Of a stretch of 38,163 bases of DNA, positions 15,057 to 24,213 are shown one piece after another. Source of the stretch: a virus. Positions within the stretch are counted from its first letter, which is position 1, and each line of letters begins with the position of its first letter. The notes under the pieces were generated by a model. That model ran no database searches. It saw nothing but the letters and a program-made list of their open reading frames with translations, and was not told the origin of the DNA. The DNA is taken from IMG/VR virus record IMGVR_UViG_3300003873_000069, positions 1 to 38,163 of that record. The stretch is one strand, 5' to 3'. Position numbers and translations under genes: made by a program.

Positions 15057-15815
15057 TTAGAATGAAATTGTCCAAACGATTTGAAGCGCAACAGTGTTAT
15101 CTTTAATTTTAGCAGGGAACGTTTTCAGTGAGAAAATCTCAGCACCAGAATACAACGACGCTTCCGTGAATATTGACATGTTTGCTGATTGACTGTTCGC
15201 TGCTGCGGTAACTACGTCAATCGTAAAAATAACAGAATTGTTTGTTGTTAATACATGAACTGTTGAACCGACTCCAGTGTTAGTTTCAACGATACTATTC
15301 GCTAATGATCCGGGTGCTGCAACAGTTGTCCCAGAAACGACAAAGTTTATATCATACGTATAAGGCATAACTGTGCCTAAGTTTTTCCACAATGCTGCAT
15401 TCGCAAGGTTAGTAGCATTAACCGTAGTACTTGGTATAGCTAGCGGCGGGATTGTTACTGCTCCGACATATTCGTAGTAATTACCGTCAACGGTATAATG
15501 AATAACGTCGCCCATGTTAGCATTAATGACAGCGCCAGTTCCATACGATTTCGTTTCTGAAAACATCCGGTCACGTGTTTTCACGAATCCATTTGCTGAT
15601 GTTTTTGGTACAAGGATAGACGAAATGTGGTTCCCCATTGTTCCAAGAGAGAACCGGGTAAGCCCGCTTCGTTCACCGCTAAAAATCCCAGCCATTCCTA
15701 TACTTGCTGGGTTCATAATCATGTTACTGTCTTCAACCGTGTCAATAATGTTACCATCTTTATCAATAACATTAAGTTTAAAATGACCTGTAATAGCTTT
15801 CATAGTATCTTTCAC
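15057..15815 (-). CDS. Putative virion structural protein, 252 aa
   Basis: Not assigned to a T4 gene. It begins GTG at 15815 with GAGGT five bases upstream, one base after the preceding stop; an internal ATG lies at 15803. The N-terminus (GHFKLNVIDKDGNIIDTVED...NMIMNPA) followed by Thr/Val/Asn/Ala-rich beta sequence looks like a baseplate- or fibre-associated protein. It is the last gene of the long minus-strand tail block (from 20381 down) and stops just upstream of the nrdB promoter. A role at the baseplate rim or in fibre attachment is inferred from position only. Confidence 0.5.
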   Translation of the reverse strand: MKDTMKAITGHFKLNVIDKDGNIIDTVEDSNMIMNPASIGMAGIFSGERSGLTRFSLGTMGNHISSILVPKTSANGFVKTRDRMFSETKSYGTGAVINANMGDVIHYTVDGNYYEYVGAVTIPPLAIPSTTVNATNLANAALWKNLGTVMPYTYDINFVVSGTTVAAPGSLANSIVETNTGVGSTVHVLTTNNSVIFTIDVVTAAANSQSANMSIFTEASLYSGAEIFSLKTFPAKIKDNTVALQIVWTISF

Positions 15816-15816
15816 G

Positions 15817-16074
15817 TTATACCTCAAAAAACAGCGGTGTAATTGGATTGGTTGTTGCATCCATGTATACTTGGTAAAAGAAGCCGTTTGTTGTATCGTG
15901 CCAAATGTCTTGTTCTTTTATCCCCATTGCTAGTGTTGGCGGGGTACTGCTGTCAAAATAGGACTGATACGTCCCAGCAGACAATGATAAGTTGTATGCG
16001 TAATTGATACCAGTAACTGCATTAACCGCAGTCAGCCCCACTGGATATGGGGTATAATTGTCTTGTGTTGGCAT
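15817..16074 (-). CDS. Small virion-type protein, 85 aa
   Basis: Unrecognised, low-charge protein (YPVGLTAVNAVTGINYAYNL; DIWHDTTNGFFYQVYM). The pattern IKEQDIWHDTTNGFFYQVY resembles short beta motifs of phage tail-fibre or baseplate decoration proteins. AGGAG precedes ATG 16074, downstream of a TAATAAATA late-promoter-like site. Cotranscribed with the 252-aa gene, from which it is separated by one base. Confidence 0.5.
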   Translation of the reverse strand: MPTQDNYTPYPVGLTAVNAVTGINYAYNLSLSAGTYQSYFDSSTPPTLAMGIKEQDIWHDTTNGFFYQVYMDATTNPITPLFFEV

Positions 16075-16091
16075 GGTGGCTCCTGTTTATC

Positions 16092-16100
16092 TATTTATTA
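16092..16100 (-). promoter_or_regulatory. Late-promoter-like TAATAAATA
   Basis: The minus strand TAATAAATA (one base from TATAAATA) lies 18 bases before the ATG of the 85-aa gene with AGGAG in between. It fits a gp55-dependent late promoter, in a variant also seen before the gene at 31168. Confidence 0.5.
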
Positions 16101-16106
16101 TCAGTA

Positions 16107-17453
16107 CTATAAAGTTGTTAAATAAAATCCTTGATTTATACTATTTGCTTGCGCGAACGCGTCAACCGTTGTTAAATAAAACCCTAAATTGGTTACAACT
16201 CCTCCTGCACCAGGTTGGTTGGTCGTCAAATAAGGGTTTCCATTGCCGTTTATGCTAACATTTGTCGTATCATTAACGTCGGTCGGCATGTTTATAACGT
16301 CTGACGTTACAGGTGGAATTGACGGTTTGCCAGTTGCATCGTTGATGGAAGTTATATTAAACGACGAGTTTGATGTAATCGCATCAGTATAATTAAATGT
16401 TGTGCTATATGGTGCATTAATATAAACCGAAAAATGACCAGATGCTGATGGCGAAAACGTGGAAGTTGTACCAGTTGCACTATCATAATAAGTAACAACG
16501 ATTTGTGAGTTCTGAACATCTTGTATGATATATGAATTGTCCGTAAAAACAACTTCTACATATCGTCCAGTTACATTGAGCTTATCAATTATACTTTTGA
16601 CTTGTTTATTAGGATAAATTGTCACCAACGCCGGATCCACGAAGTCTGCGTGGGTAAACAAACTAAATGTTTTCAAGTTCGTCCGGTTTGTTAAAAACGT
16701 TTGTTCTAACGGTGCAGTTGCTGCGGCAATAGTTGGGTAGTCTGTGAATACCCTATATGTCCCGTCAGCACCACGAATTTCAATAACTGGGTGTGTACCG
16801 TAAACAACATTCAAACCGAACAGATCTACCAGATTGTTCACTTGTATAACTTCTTTATACGAATAAGTATACCCAAGAGGATGTGAAACAGGCTCAACCA
16901 CTGTGCTATAAAGTTCTTTTGAAATCCCGCCCTCAATTACAAAATTGAATGGCGACGCTTCGGTAATTACCGGGCTTCCAGTTGAATCACTGGCTTCGAG
17001 CAGTTTTGCTAATGAATACACATAATTAATCGAGTGAATTGTACCAACGGATTCTTTAAGTTTCTTACTAGCAGAAAACTGTGAGTTATTAAGCACATTA
17101 GACAACGGCGTATACAACAGCGCTATATTTTCTTTTTGTCTAAGAGCGATTTTTGTTTGAAGTGTTTTGTTGGTTTGTGCGTCTTGTATCGCAGTTTTCA
17201 GAGCAATTAAGTAAACATCGATAATAGCATTACGTAAATTCGCGTCTGGCACAGTGGCAGGTGTGTGTACTGTATTGTGAACATCGCTTAGTACCTTGGG
17301 ATTCACGTAATTATATAGATTCTTAATGTCAATAGATACTAACGCGTTTTCTTCTAAACAAACTAAAAACGCGTTAATCACATCTTGTAGAACTGGAATA
17401 TTTTTAATATTCTCTGGTGTCAACGCGTCGAATATAGGTTTTAAATCAGACAT
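16107..17453 (-). CDS. Baseplate/virion protein downstream of gp6, 448 aa
   Basis: Family not recognised. The N-terminal about 140 residues are helical (IFDALTPENIKNIPVLQDVINAF; LRNAIIDVYLIALKTAIQ). The remainder is Thr/Val/Ser-rich beta sequence. Two similar GFYLTTVDAFAQANSIN/GFYLTTL ends suggest a short C-terminal duplication. AAAAGGA precedes ATG 17453, 13 bases after gp6. In T4 the wedge genes gp7 and gp8 follow gp6, so a wedge role is plausible by position, but length and sequence do not match either clearly. Confidence 0.5.
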   Translation of the reverse strand: MSDLKPIFDALTPENIKNIPVLQDVINAFLVCLEENALVSIDIKNLYNYVNPKVLSDVHNTVHTPATVPDANLRNAIIDVYLIALKTAIQDAQTNKTLQTKIALRQKENIALLYTPLSNVLNNSQFSASKKLKESVGTIHSINYVYSLAKLLEASDSTGSPVITEASPFNFVIEGGISKELYSTVVEPVSHPLGYTYSYKEVIQVNNLVDLFGLNVVYGTHPVIEIRGADGTYRVFTDYPTIAAATAPLEQTFLTNRTNLKTFSLFTHADFVDPALVTIYPNKQVKSIIDKLNVTGRYVEVVFTDNSYIIQDVQNSQIVVTYYDSATGTTSTFSPSASGHFSVYINAPYSTTFNYTDAITSNSSFNITSINDATGKPSIPPVTSDVINMPTDVNDTTNVSINGNGNPYLTTNQPGAGGVVTNLGFYLTTVDAFAQANSINQGFYLTTL

Positions 17454-17465
17454 ATTATTTCCTTT

Positions 17466-19997
17466 TTATATAAACAAAACACGTTTTAATCGCGGAATAA
17501 CGTTTTTCGTTACTGCAAAGTTTGGCGAATTATAAGTTAAGTTTAAATGCCGGTCCAGGTTAAATAAGTCAGACTTTATTGGAGATGAAGAATACGTTAA
17601 ATCTGTAACCGTTTTATAAATGTCGCCCGTAACAGACGATGCTTGTGCGGGGTCAGTTAACGTATAACCACCGGTCGTCAAATAAATTGTAGCATTCGCA
17701 GCTGTATAAATGCTATTTGTCGAAGTTAAACTCGATTTTGCCACAGAAAACGGTAAATTTAAACCAGTCGATTGCGATCCGTCAATATATAATTGGACGA
17801 CTATAGAAGGTTTAATACCGTTTAATATTGTATAACTACCACATGTAACATCACATTGAACGACTATTGTGTCACCGACCGCTAATTGTGTTCGAACAGT
17901 GAGTTGACTGGTTGAATTAACTGAAAACCCGTCACTTGCAGCGGCCAAAGTTAGAGGTTTTGTTGTTCCATTGGTGCTTTGAATGGTAACCGATGTCTTG
18001 GTATACGTCGGCAAAGCATTAATGTCATCTGGTTGAATCAAAATGTTCGATAGATTAACTGTACTTGCTGTAGTAGGACCTGCACTTGCAGCTAGACCAG
18101 TTACGTGTTCGACTGTCGCGGCACGAATAGGCACATCGAGAACAATCGTTGCAGCGTTTGCAGTGAGATTCGTTACACTTGACCAATCTGTGTATATATC
18201 ATACGCCAAAACACCGTTGTTAATATCGGCAGTAGTCCTTGCATCGATGAACCCAGCTGTATCTATGTTTGGGAAAACTGACGTAATCATTGCACCATTT
18301 GTATCTAAATAGTTTTCGAATGGCATGCTTAATGGTATAAATATGTCTTGGTTTGAAATTTTCGAGTTTTCAGCAGATACGTTTTTAGCTGTTAATAGCA
18401 ACGATGTTTTTAATGAACTGTTGAATCCCGACGCATCGGTTGTGACAGTGTCGATACGTTTTTCTAGCGTGCTATGAAAATACTGAACCATAAACGATTG
18501 CATTTTTAATGTATCATTGATACCAGTAAACATGCTGTCAATTGTGTTAAAAATATCGTTATGAATTGTTGCTTTCGATGTCACCACGTTATATTTCAAA
18601 ATTTGGATGGTCACTTCAAAATCGACGTAAACTGGGTGTCTATTTTGAAACACAATGGTAGGAATCTTGTAATTATTCAGCGAATCCCATATACCAATCG
18701 TGGTATTACCAACCGTATTTGCTGCGCGTATAGTATTATCAATTAAGAAATGATTATTGTAGTACGTTATCGCATTATTATATTGTGTTTCGTATGCTGA
18801 CCCCACTACAATTGCACCAGTTGGTACAGGAATATTATAATCCCATACATTATTAGCATCAGGCAACACGTATTCAATGTTGGTTTGTGCGTTTAATGTG
18901 ACTGGCGTAGTTACTAATACGCTCGGAAGAAAACTAAACCAAATTTGACCTGGTGACTTTGGCATCTCGTCATTACCACCCCAAACTACAGTATCTGCAA
19001 CGGCTGATTGCCTATTACAGTACGCGGTATAATCATTGGCAGTGACCGCACGGTTTGCGCTATTATAAAACTTCGGTGCATTTTGTTTAATACTGGATAT
19101 AGTTTCTTCGTTTGTACCGATTACTGCTAATGAAATGCTATCAATAGAAACGTTGGGAATAGTCGTACTGATCGTAGCTGGATCGTACGGCGTCGGCAAT
19201 ACGCCATTGACACCATTGGTAGTGAGTACATTAAGATTAACATTGGAACCAATTCTAACACCAGTGCCTGCACCAGCTAATGAAAAATATACACGCGGTG
19301 CGCGGTGCACTATGTCATCTTGTCTAAAGAACATATTTTTAACGATGGTATCTTTATCAATCATAAACTGTGGAGCCTTTGTCCACGGTTCATTATTAAC
19401 CAATGTACCTAGATCATTATAATAAGTCACAAAACATTCTATACCGTTCTCTTCAACGTCAACAAATGGTACGTCAATAAAATATTGCGGAATGGTTTGG
19501 CCTGATTCGTTAATGACTGGTACTGTGGTAACTGATAACGTATTGAGATAATCATTCGACATATACAACGTGCCTTCTTTCGCACTAACCGTAGTTGATG
19601 CACCAGCAGTTAACGTTAATGTGGTTCCCATATAATAATATGTATGAATGCCGTCAGTGAACGACGAATGCTTTAAAATCGAAATAGTACTAGCTGACGT
19701 ATTCGTAATAGAGAAATCATATACGTACGATTGAATATGTTGAATTTCGTAACCCAATGCCCGAGCATCTGATAATACGTTGTCTCGTTTTGTTGCTAAG
19801 GATAAAATCGTTTCGTTTATATTTACAGCAGTATTCACATTCAACATGCTTATCAAATATGCCATTGCATAAGTAAGCTGAGATACATTCGAACCCGGTG
19901 ATGTGTCATAGCCAGCAGCGATCAATTTATCGTTTAAACTGGTTTGCAGTTCAGCAAAATTAAATGGGACTGTTTCTGTAACAGTTGTTAGTGGCAT
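17466..19997 (-). CDS. 6: Baseplate wedge protein gp6 (baseplate J-like)
   Basis: gp6 forms the inner iris ring of the T4 baseplate. The N-terminus (VPFNFAELQTSLNDKL...GSNVSQLTYAMAYLISMLNVNT...ETILSLATKRDNVLSDARALGYEI) is the diagnostic gp6/baseplate-J start. The central AVTANDYTAYCNRQ around residue 310-320 is also typical. At 843 residues it exceeds T4 gp6 (660), mainly through a Thr/Ser-rich C-terminal part from about 610 onward. The order gp25 then gp6 is the T4 one. ATG 19997 has AAGAGA upstream and follows the gp25 stop by 9 bases. Confidence 0.9.
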   Translation of the reverse strand: MPLTTVTETVPFNFAELQTSLNDKLIAAGYDTSPGSNVSQLTYAMAYLISMLNVNTAVNINETILSLATKRDNVLSDARALGYEIQHIQSYVYDFSITNTSASTISILKHSSFTDGIHTYYYMGTTLTLTAGASTTVSAKEGTLYMSNDYLNTLSVTTVPVINESGQTIPQYFIDVPFVDVEENGIECFVTYYNDLGTLVNNEPWTKAPQFMIDKDTIVKNMFFRQDDIVHRAPRVYFSLAGAGTGVRIGSNVNLNVLTTNGVNGVLPTPYDPATISTTIPNVSIDSISLAVIGTNEETISSIKQNAPKFYNSANRAVTANDYTAYCNRQSAVADTVVWGGNDEMPKSPGQIWFSFLPSVLVTTPVTLNAQTNIEYVLPDANNVWDYNIPVPTGAIVVGSAYETQYNNAITYYNNHFLIDNTIRAANTVGNTTIGIWDSLNNYKIPTIVFQNRHPVYVDFEVTIQILKYNVVTSKATIHNDIFNTIDSMFTGINDTLKMQSFMVQYFHSTLEKRIDTVTTDASGFNSSLKTSLLLTAKNVSAENSKISNQDIFIPLSMPFENYLDTNGAMITSVFPNIDTAGFIDARTTADINNGVLAYDIYTDWSSVTNLTANAATIVLDVPIRAATVEHVTGLAASAGPTTASTVNLSNILIQPDDINALPTYTKTSVTIQSTNGTTKPLTLAAASDGFSVNSTSQLTVRTQLAVGDTIVVQCDVTCGSYTILNGIKPSIVVQLYIDGSQSTGLNLPFSVAKSSLTSTNSIYTAANATIYLTTGGYTLTDPAQASSVTGDIYKTVTDLTYSSSPIKSDLFNLDRHLNLTYNSPNFAVTKNVIPRLKRVLFI

Positions 19998-20006
19998 ATT
20001 ATTCTC

Positions 20007-20381
20007 TTATCTAATTAATGATACTGATATTTGGCTATCAACGGCAAGACCAGTTACAGTGTACTTATAATCAATATTCGCGATTAAACGGTTGTATTCT
20101 GGTATAGGCTTTAACGATACATTAGTTACCAGTATTCTTGTTTCCCATAACGCAAGTGATGCCATTACTTGTTTTTTGAGTAAATCTAATGTAATGTGGT
20201 CAATATTAGCAAATACCATTTCAGCAACTTCAGAACCGAATTCGGACATACCCGGTACGCTGCCAATTCTGGTAGTCAAAATGTTCTTAATTGAATTGTT
20301 GATCGCGTGATGGTCAATATTTAAGCTAAAATCTTTTAATGCGTTATTATTAACAGCACCCAAATCAGTATATATCGCCAT
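20007..20381 (-). CDS. 25: Baseplate wedge protein gp25
   Basis: Conserved lysozyme-like-fold wedge protein linking sheath initiation to gp6. 124 residues, like T4 gp25 (132). Family features: TRIGSVPGMSEFGSEV (T4: loop with PGxxxFG) at about 36-52, and ALWETRILVTNVSL around 80-93. The ATG at 20381 has AAAGGA at a long spacing and a TATAAATA late promoter 28 bases upstream. It heads the operon running to 15057. Confidence 0.92.
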   Translation of the reverse strand: MAIYTDLGAVNNNALKDFSLNIDHHAINNSIKNILTTRIGSVPGMSEFGSEVAEMVFANIDHITLDLLKKQVMASLALWETRILVTNVSLKPIPEYNRLIANIDYKYTVTGLAVDSQISVSLIR

Positions 20382-20408
20382 AGTGATAAAATCCTTTCAG
20401 TTTTTGTA

Positions 20409-20416
20409 TATTTATA
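20409..20416 (-). promoter_or_regulatory. T4-type late promoter TATAAATA
   Basis: Exact TATAAATA on the minus strand, 28 bases upstream of gp25. It fits gp55-directed transcription of the gp25-gp6 wedge operon. The surrounding 20382-20527 interval otherwise holds only a 6-bp hairpin at 20492-20508. Confidence 0.75.
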
Positions 20417-20527
20417 TTAATTGAACCAAGAAAACGCAAAAACTTGACATGCTGAACTACCTGATAAACGCGGAGTCTGTGTATCTTTATTGTTCATCAA
20501 CAATGAACTTATATGAAGTTACATTGA

Positions 20528-20812
20528 CTATTTTGAGAACGTGTTGCCTGATGCGCCGACAATCACACCACCACACGATATACTATCACCAATCCTTACA
20601 ACCGCTTTACCGTTTATCCTTACATTAGTGCTTGACGCGACGGCCGTACCGCTATGCGATGAAGTTCCGTTAGAATGGACAACGAATAAATCGCCATGTA
20701 AGTGTGGTGGTTTTCCGTTCACCTTCACATTAGTAACTGTGGATATACCAGTTCTCGGTGGAAATGTGCTGTGACCTGAACTACTGTCACCTTGTGTTGC
20801 AATACCTGGCAT
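20528..20812 (-). CDS. PAAR-repeat spike tip protein
   Basis: PAAR proteins cap the central spike with a metal-stabilised point. The 94-residue protein has the typical N-terminus MPGIATQGDSSSGH, a central NVKVNGKPPHLHGD, and NVRINGKAVVRIGDSISCGG. His residues at about 14, 37 and 39 and Cys 81 can form the metal site. It follows the 172-aa gene by nine bases with GGAGAG before ATG, and lies downstream of gp5, whose beta-helix tip it would cap. Confidence 0.9.
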   Translation of the reverse strand: MPGIATQGDSSSGHSTFPPRTGISTVTNVKVNGKPPHLHGDLFVVHSNGTSSHSGTAVASSTNVRINGKAVVRIGDSISCGGVIVGASGNTFSK

Positions 20813-20821
20813 AGCGCTCTC

Positions 20822-21340
20822 CTAATAACGATTTAAGTAATAATTTTTAACAAAACTGTTAACCATTGAATACGTTTGTTTAATCTCTAACGTGTTTATT
20901 GTAGTAAACGTGGTACCATCATCTAATGTTGCTGTACATGTAACATGTACTATTATTGATGTTCTATTATCAATATTTATTTTTATTAATTCTTTGAAAT
21001 CTGGTAAGTTCGCTAACGTGCTGGTAATCGGCGTTTGTAGCATGTCGCTGCTGCCTTGGTCAACATACACCGCGCTGTATTTATCAAATGCCGCAATTGA
21101 AACAGGTCCAGATATTGTACAATCTATCGCGGTACTCGTTAATACGAATTCTGTCGGCATTGAGGATACCGATATGCTTACTGATGATAATAACCTAGTG
21201 TCTGTTGCTGAAGCCGTCCAGGTTGGTGTAATCGTGTAACTAAATGCAGCGTCAACGAAGACTGTTCCCAATAACACAGCATCAAAGTTCCAAGCCATGG
21301 TTGAAACAGCTGGCGCAGTCGTTGTAGTTCCGGCAGGCAT
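20822..21340 (-). CDS. Virion-associated protein between gp5 and PAAR, 172 aa
   Basis: Unrecognised, beta-rich, Thr/Ser/Val-dominated protein (PAGTTTTAPAVSTMAWNFD; LEIKQTYSMVNSFVKNYYLNRY at the end). Its ATG overlaps the gp5 stop as TAATG, so translation is coupled to gp5. The position between spike and PAAR tip suggests a spike or baseplate accessory. No enzymatic motif is visible. Confidence 0.55.
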   Translation of the reverse strand: MPAGTTTTAPAVSTMAWNFDAVLLGTVFVDAAFSYTITPTWTASATDTRLLSSVSISVSSMPTEFVLTSTAIDCTISGPVSIAAFDKYSAVYVDQGSSDMLQTPITSTLANLPDFKELIKINIDNRTSIIVHVTCTATLDDGTTFTTINTLEIKQTYSMVNSFVKNYYLNRY

Positions 21341-22572
21341 TAGTTAATATTTACCATAGGAGCAGATACTGACGCGGTTGCTGACGAGCTCAATGTTGCA
21401 GAAGAAGAACCACTAACAGTTGATGACCCTGATGAATTCATTGTTGCTGAAGCTGTACCATCTATTAATACTTTACCGGAAGCGGTTAACGAACTATCTC
21501 CGGATACTGAAATTGTTTCTGATGCAGCGTTCAACGTATAGCCATTCGTTATTTGGTCTGTGTATGATCCACTACAATTCATGTTTACGTTCCCGGTTAC
21601 GTTCCACGTTAAATTCCCGTCAACAGTAATAGTCGCGTCTCCTTTTACGTGGTCAACTAAGTTAATATCAATCTGTCTAGTGACGGTTTTTGTTATATGT
21701 TCATCGAGGTTTGCACCGATGTGTCTTCTAACGTTCTGGGATACGATTTCGTCTAGGTTTTGTTCTATTAATCTTCTGACGTTTTTTGCGATGTGTTCTT
21801 CGACATCAGCCATTGCAATAAAGTGGTTTTTGCCTGTAGCATTTACCGATTTTTGAACAAATGTTCCGTCTGGTTTGATCTCAAAATAACTGCCCGACGT
21901 ATGATACAACCTGATACGTTCGTTATTTGGCGTATCATCGAACTCGATAACGTGACCAGATGCTGTTTCTATAACGTTATTATTAGGGTACGTGCTTGCG
22001 TCGTTTGTTGAATTTGGTTCAGTTTGCGTTGCATCAGCGCCGCTCACACTATCTGTGGTCGTAACCTTGTCTACATTGTCATTTATTTGTTTATGGGGAG
22101 TATCTTTACTCGAATATACCGATTTGGGTGTGTCATAAGTTTGTGCGTTGAGTTTGTCGTTTCTGACAAATCTATGAATATCTGGTTCTGTCAATCTTGC
22201 ATCTAATGGATAAATGCCATCTTTGTCATTAAAACCTTCGCCATCAGCGTATTTTTTACGTTGTTGGGATGTGCCAGAAATGGTTCCAAATACTACCGGT
22301 TTATTGGGATTGTCGTTCTCGAGTATTACTCGAACCCATGTGCCTTGTAACAACACGGACGAAACACCTACACCAGACACTAGACCAAACGATGTCGGAC
22401 CATTAACTTCTGCCCAAACCAGATCACTCGATTTGATAATACCGAATTTGCCATTTTTTGGAGATGATGTGTTTTCGTTATCTTGGGTGTGCAACCCGAA
22501 GATTCTAACCTTAACTCTTCCAACGTTCAACGGATCGTTATTATCTTCTACAACGCCTCTATACATTTTCAT
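21340..22572 (-). CDS. 5: Central spike protein gp5 (without lysozyme domain)
   Basis: The N-terminal OB-fold is clear: MYRGVVEDNNDPLNVGRVKVRIFG, then GTWVRVILENDNPNKPVVFGT (about 80-100). The C-terminal part from about 245 is a trimeric beta-helix: NVRRLIEQNLDE repeats, then short VTGNVNMNC/SGS-type repeats. The T4 gp5 lysozyme domain, normally between these two, is absent; a low-complexity linker (about 120-215) replaces it. Wall digestion may instead come from the M15 domain encoded at 25600-27582. AGAGGT precedes ATG 22572. Operon order gp53-gp27-gp5. Confidence 0.88.
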   Translation of the reverse strand: MKMYRGVVEDNNDPLNVGRVKVRIFGLHTQDNENTSSPKNGKFGIIKSSDLVWAEVNGPTSFGLVSGVGVSSVLLQGTWVRVILENDNPNKPVVFGTISGTSQQRKKYADGEGFNDKDGIYPLDARLTEPDIHRFVRNDKLNAQTYDTPKSVYSSKDTPHKQINDNVDKVTTTDSVSGADATQTEPNSTNDASTYPNNNVIETASGHVIEFDDTPNNERIRLYHTSGSYFEIKPDGTFVQKSVNATGKNHFIAMADVEEHIAKNVRRLIEQNLDEIVSQNVRRHIGANLDEHITKTVTRQIDINLVDHVKGDATITVDGNLTWNVTGNVNMNCSGSYTDQITNGYTLNAASETISVSGDSSLTASGKVLIDGTASATMNSSGSSTVSGSSSATLSSSATASVSAPMVNIN

Positions 22573-22580
22573 AATAACCT

Positions 22581-23729
22581 CTAATTTAATCGCTGTAGTA
22601 CTATTTTTTGGACGAACTTATCAATAAGCACACACTCGTCAATTTGAACTATTACAAAATTACCAGAACTAGCAACATCGCCTTTTGTGGCACTTTCTTT
22701 AAAAATGGCGTTCCCTTTAAAAGAAGCTTTCACTAAAGACAGCAATTGGCATTTAAAGTCCCCAGGAGTTACTATTGAAATTTCTTGATATTGCATATAT
22801 TTATTAAACAAGTCGTGTCGTTGGTTCTTTGTTAGAAAAATCTCCTGCTTGTTAAATTTAATACCTGTACTCGATTGAAAGTCTGAAAACGTTATCGGTT
22901 TGTTAATAGCGAAATCTGAAGCCACATCCTGTAAGTTCAAAGTACTTGAAGAAATAATCTTGTCTCCGTTAAACCTGAAAGTCTCGGTTACTGGGTATTC
23001 TGCGGCTGTGCTGAGACCATTCGTGCTTTGTTGGAAATCGTGTATTTTGTACATATAATTATTGTTTGTTGTGTTGTTCGAGTACTCAACAATGGCACCA
23101 GTGCTATCAAGCGCCAACGACAACGCACTGGGTATAATTTCTTTAATGTGAATTGCATTACGTGATTGATAAAAGCGTATATTTTCTTGCTTGAACAAAT
23201 ATATAAAAAAATCAAGAACAGACTCATTCTGTGGAACCACAAATTGACTAACTGTGCTCGTATCAACAATATCTAACAACAACTTATCGTTTGAAATCAT
23301 AGTATCTATGGATAGTTCTTTAAAATACGCTCGAATCGCGTTTACTGGGGTGTCGTTAAATCCTTTGCTTATGAACGCGTTTGATAACGTGTACGTAATT
23401 TCGTCAATCAAATCGAACGAATATGACTTATGCGATTCTCTGTGAATGTTAACAATACAATCTAGTATTCTAAATGTTCTAATCGCAGTAGTTTTAAAAA
23501 AATCGGTCATACTGACAGACACAACCGTATTCGCGTTGAATTGCGTTAACCCATTGTTGTTTAAATCGTATGTGTCAATTATTTCCAATGTAGCAGATAA
23601 CCCGAATTCATCGATTTTTTGAAATGTTTTAAACTGAACAATGTCTTCTTTTTGTATGACTTGTTCGCCTACCGTTATTGTTAATTCGTTATATACTGTG
23701 CCAGGTGTGAAAATCTTTGCAATTGTCAT
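22581..23729 (-). CDS. 27: Baseplate hub protein gp27-like
   Basis: 382 residues (T4 gp27 has 391). The N-terminus (FTPGTVYNELTITVGEQVIQKEDIVQFKTF) and later ESVLDFFIYLFKQENIRFY (about 165-190) fit the gp27/GpD hub family, whose trimer links tail tube and gp5 spike. Its ATG overlaps the gp53 stop as TAATG, and gp5 follows 8 bases after its stop. Sequence similarity to T4 gp27 is moderate, but position and size agree. Confidence 0.75.
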   Translation of the reverse strand: MTIAKIFTPGTVYNELTITVGEQVIQKEDIVQFKTFQKIDEFGLSATLEIIDTYDLNNNGLTQFNANTVVSVSMTDFFKTTAIRTFRILDCIVNIHRESHKSYSFDLIDEITYTLSNAFISKGFNDTPVNAIRAYFKELSIDTMISNDKLLLDIVDTSTVSQFVVPQNESVLDFFIYLFKQENIRFYQSRNAIHIKEIIPSALSLALDSTGAIVEYSNNTTNNNYMYKIHDFQQSTNGLSTAAEYPVTETFRFNGDKIISSSTLNLQDVASDFAINKPITFSDFQSSTGIKFNKQEIFLTKNQRHDLFNKYMQYQEISIVTPGDFKCQLLSLVKASFKGNAIFKESATKGDVASSGNFVIVQIDECVLIDKFVQKIVLQRLN

Positions 23730-24205
23730 TAAAATAAACCCAAGTCGTATCCGTCTTGCAAAAATTTGTTCATTTTTGTAGGCTTCAATACCTTGATAGT
23801 TCTATTCGATTCGTTCAATATATCATTATCTGAATTAAGTTTGTTCATCATAGCAGTTCTTGGCTTGTCCGGTATAGAAGAGCCATAAACAAACAATTCG
23901 TATTCGAGAATATAGTCATTACTGCGAGTTAGCACTGTGTCAAAATCAAACGGTAATCCCGATAATGTATGTCTGTGATTTAAAATTAATATAACATCCC
24001 AATAATCCGGGTTTCCATATAATTCTAATGAAATCCGGTCAAATCGGTCATTGTCTTGGGCGTGGTACCAGGTATACATATCTTTTGGTAACGTAGTAAT
24101 ATATTGTTGAACGGCTTGAATATCAATGCTGGTGTATTCACAAACGTTGTATTGCCCAAACGTAGCTCGTTTATAATTTGTTAATGTTGATGTTAATAAT
24201 CCCAT
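23729..24205 (-). CDS. 53: Baseplate wedge protein gp53 (LysM-like)
   Basis: 158 residues. The core YHAQDNDRFDRISLELYGNPDYWDVILILN (about 47-76) is the LysM-like segment typical of gp53, which locks neighbouring baseplate wedges. AGAGGT precedes ATG 24205. It stands between gp48 and gp27, unlike the T4 map where gp53 lies with gp5. Confidence 0.87.
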   Translation of the reverse strand: MGLLTSTLTNYKRATFGQYNVCEYTSIDIQAVQQYITTLPKDMYTWYHAQDNDRFDRISLELYGNPDYWDVILILNHRHTLSGLPFDFDTVLTRSNDYILEYELFVYGSSIPDKPRTAMMNKLNSDNDILNESNRTIKVLKPTKMNKFLQDGYDLGLF

Positions 24206-24213
24206 TTTATCTA

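Noticed and set aside
20422-20503. 26-codon minus-strand frame between PAAR and gp25 genes
   Set aside because: It has no ribosome binding site and no conserved pattern, and runs up to the gp25 promoter; too weak to call.
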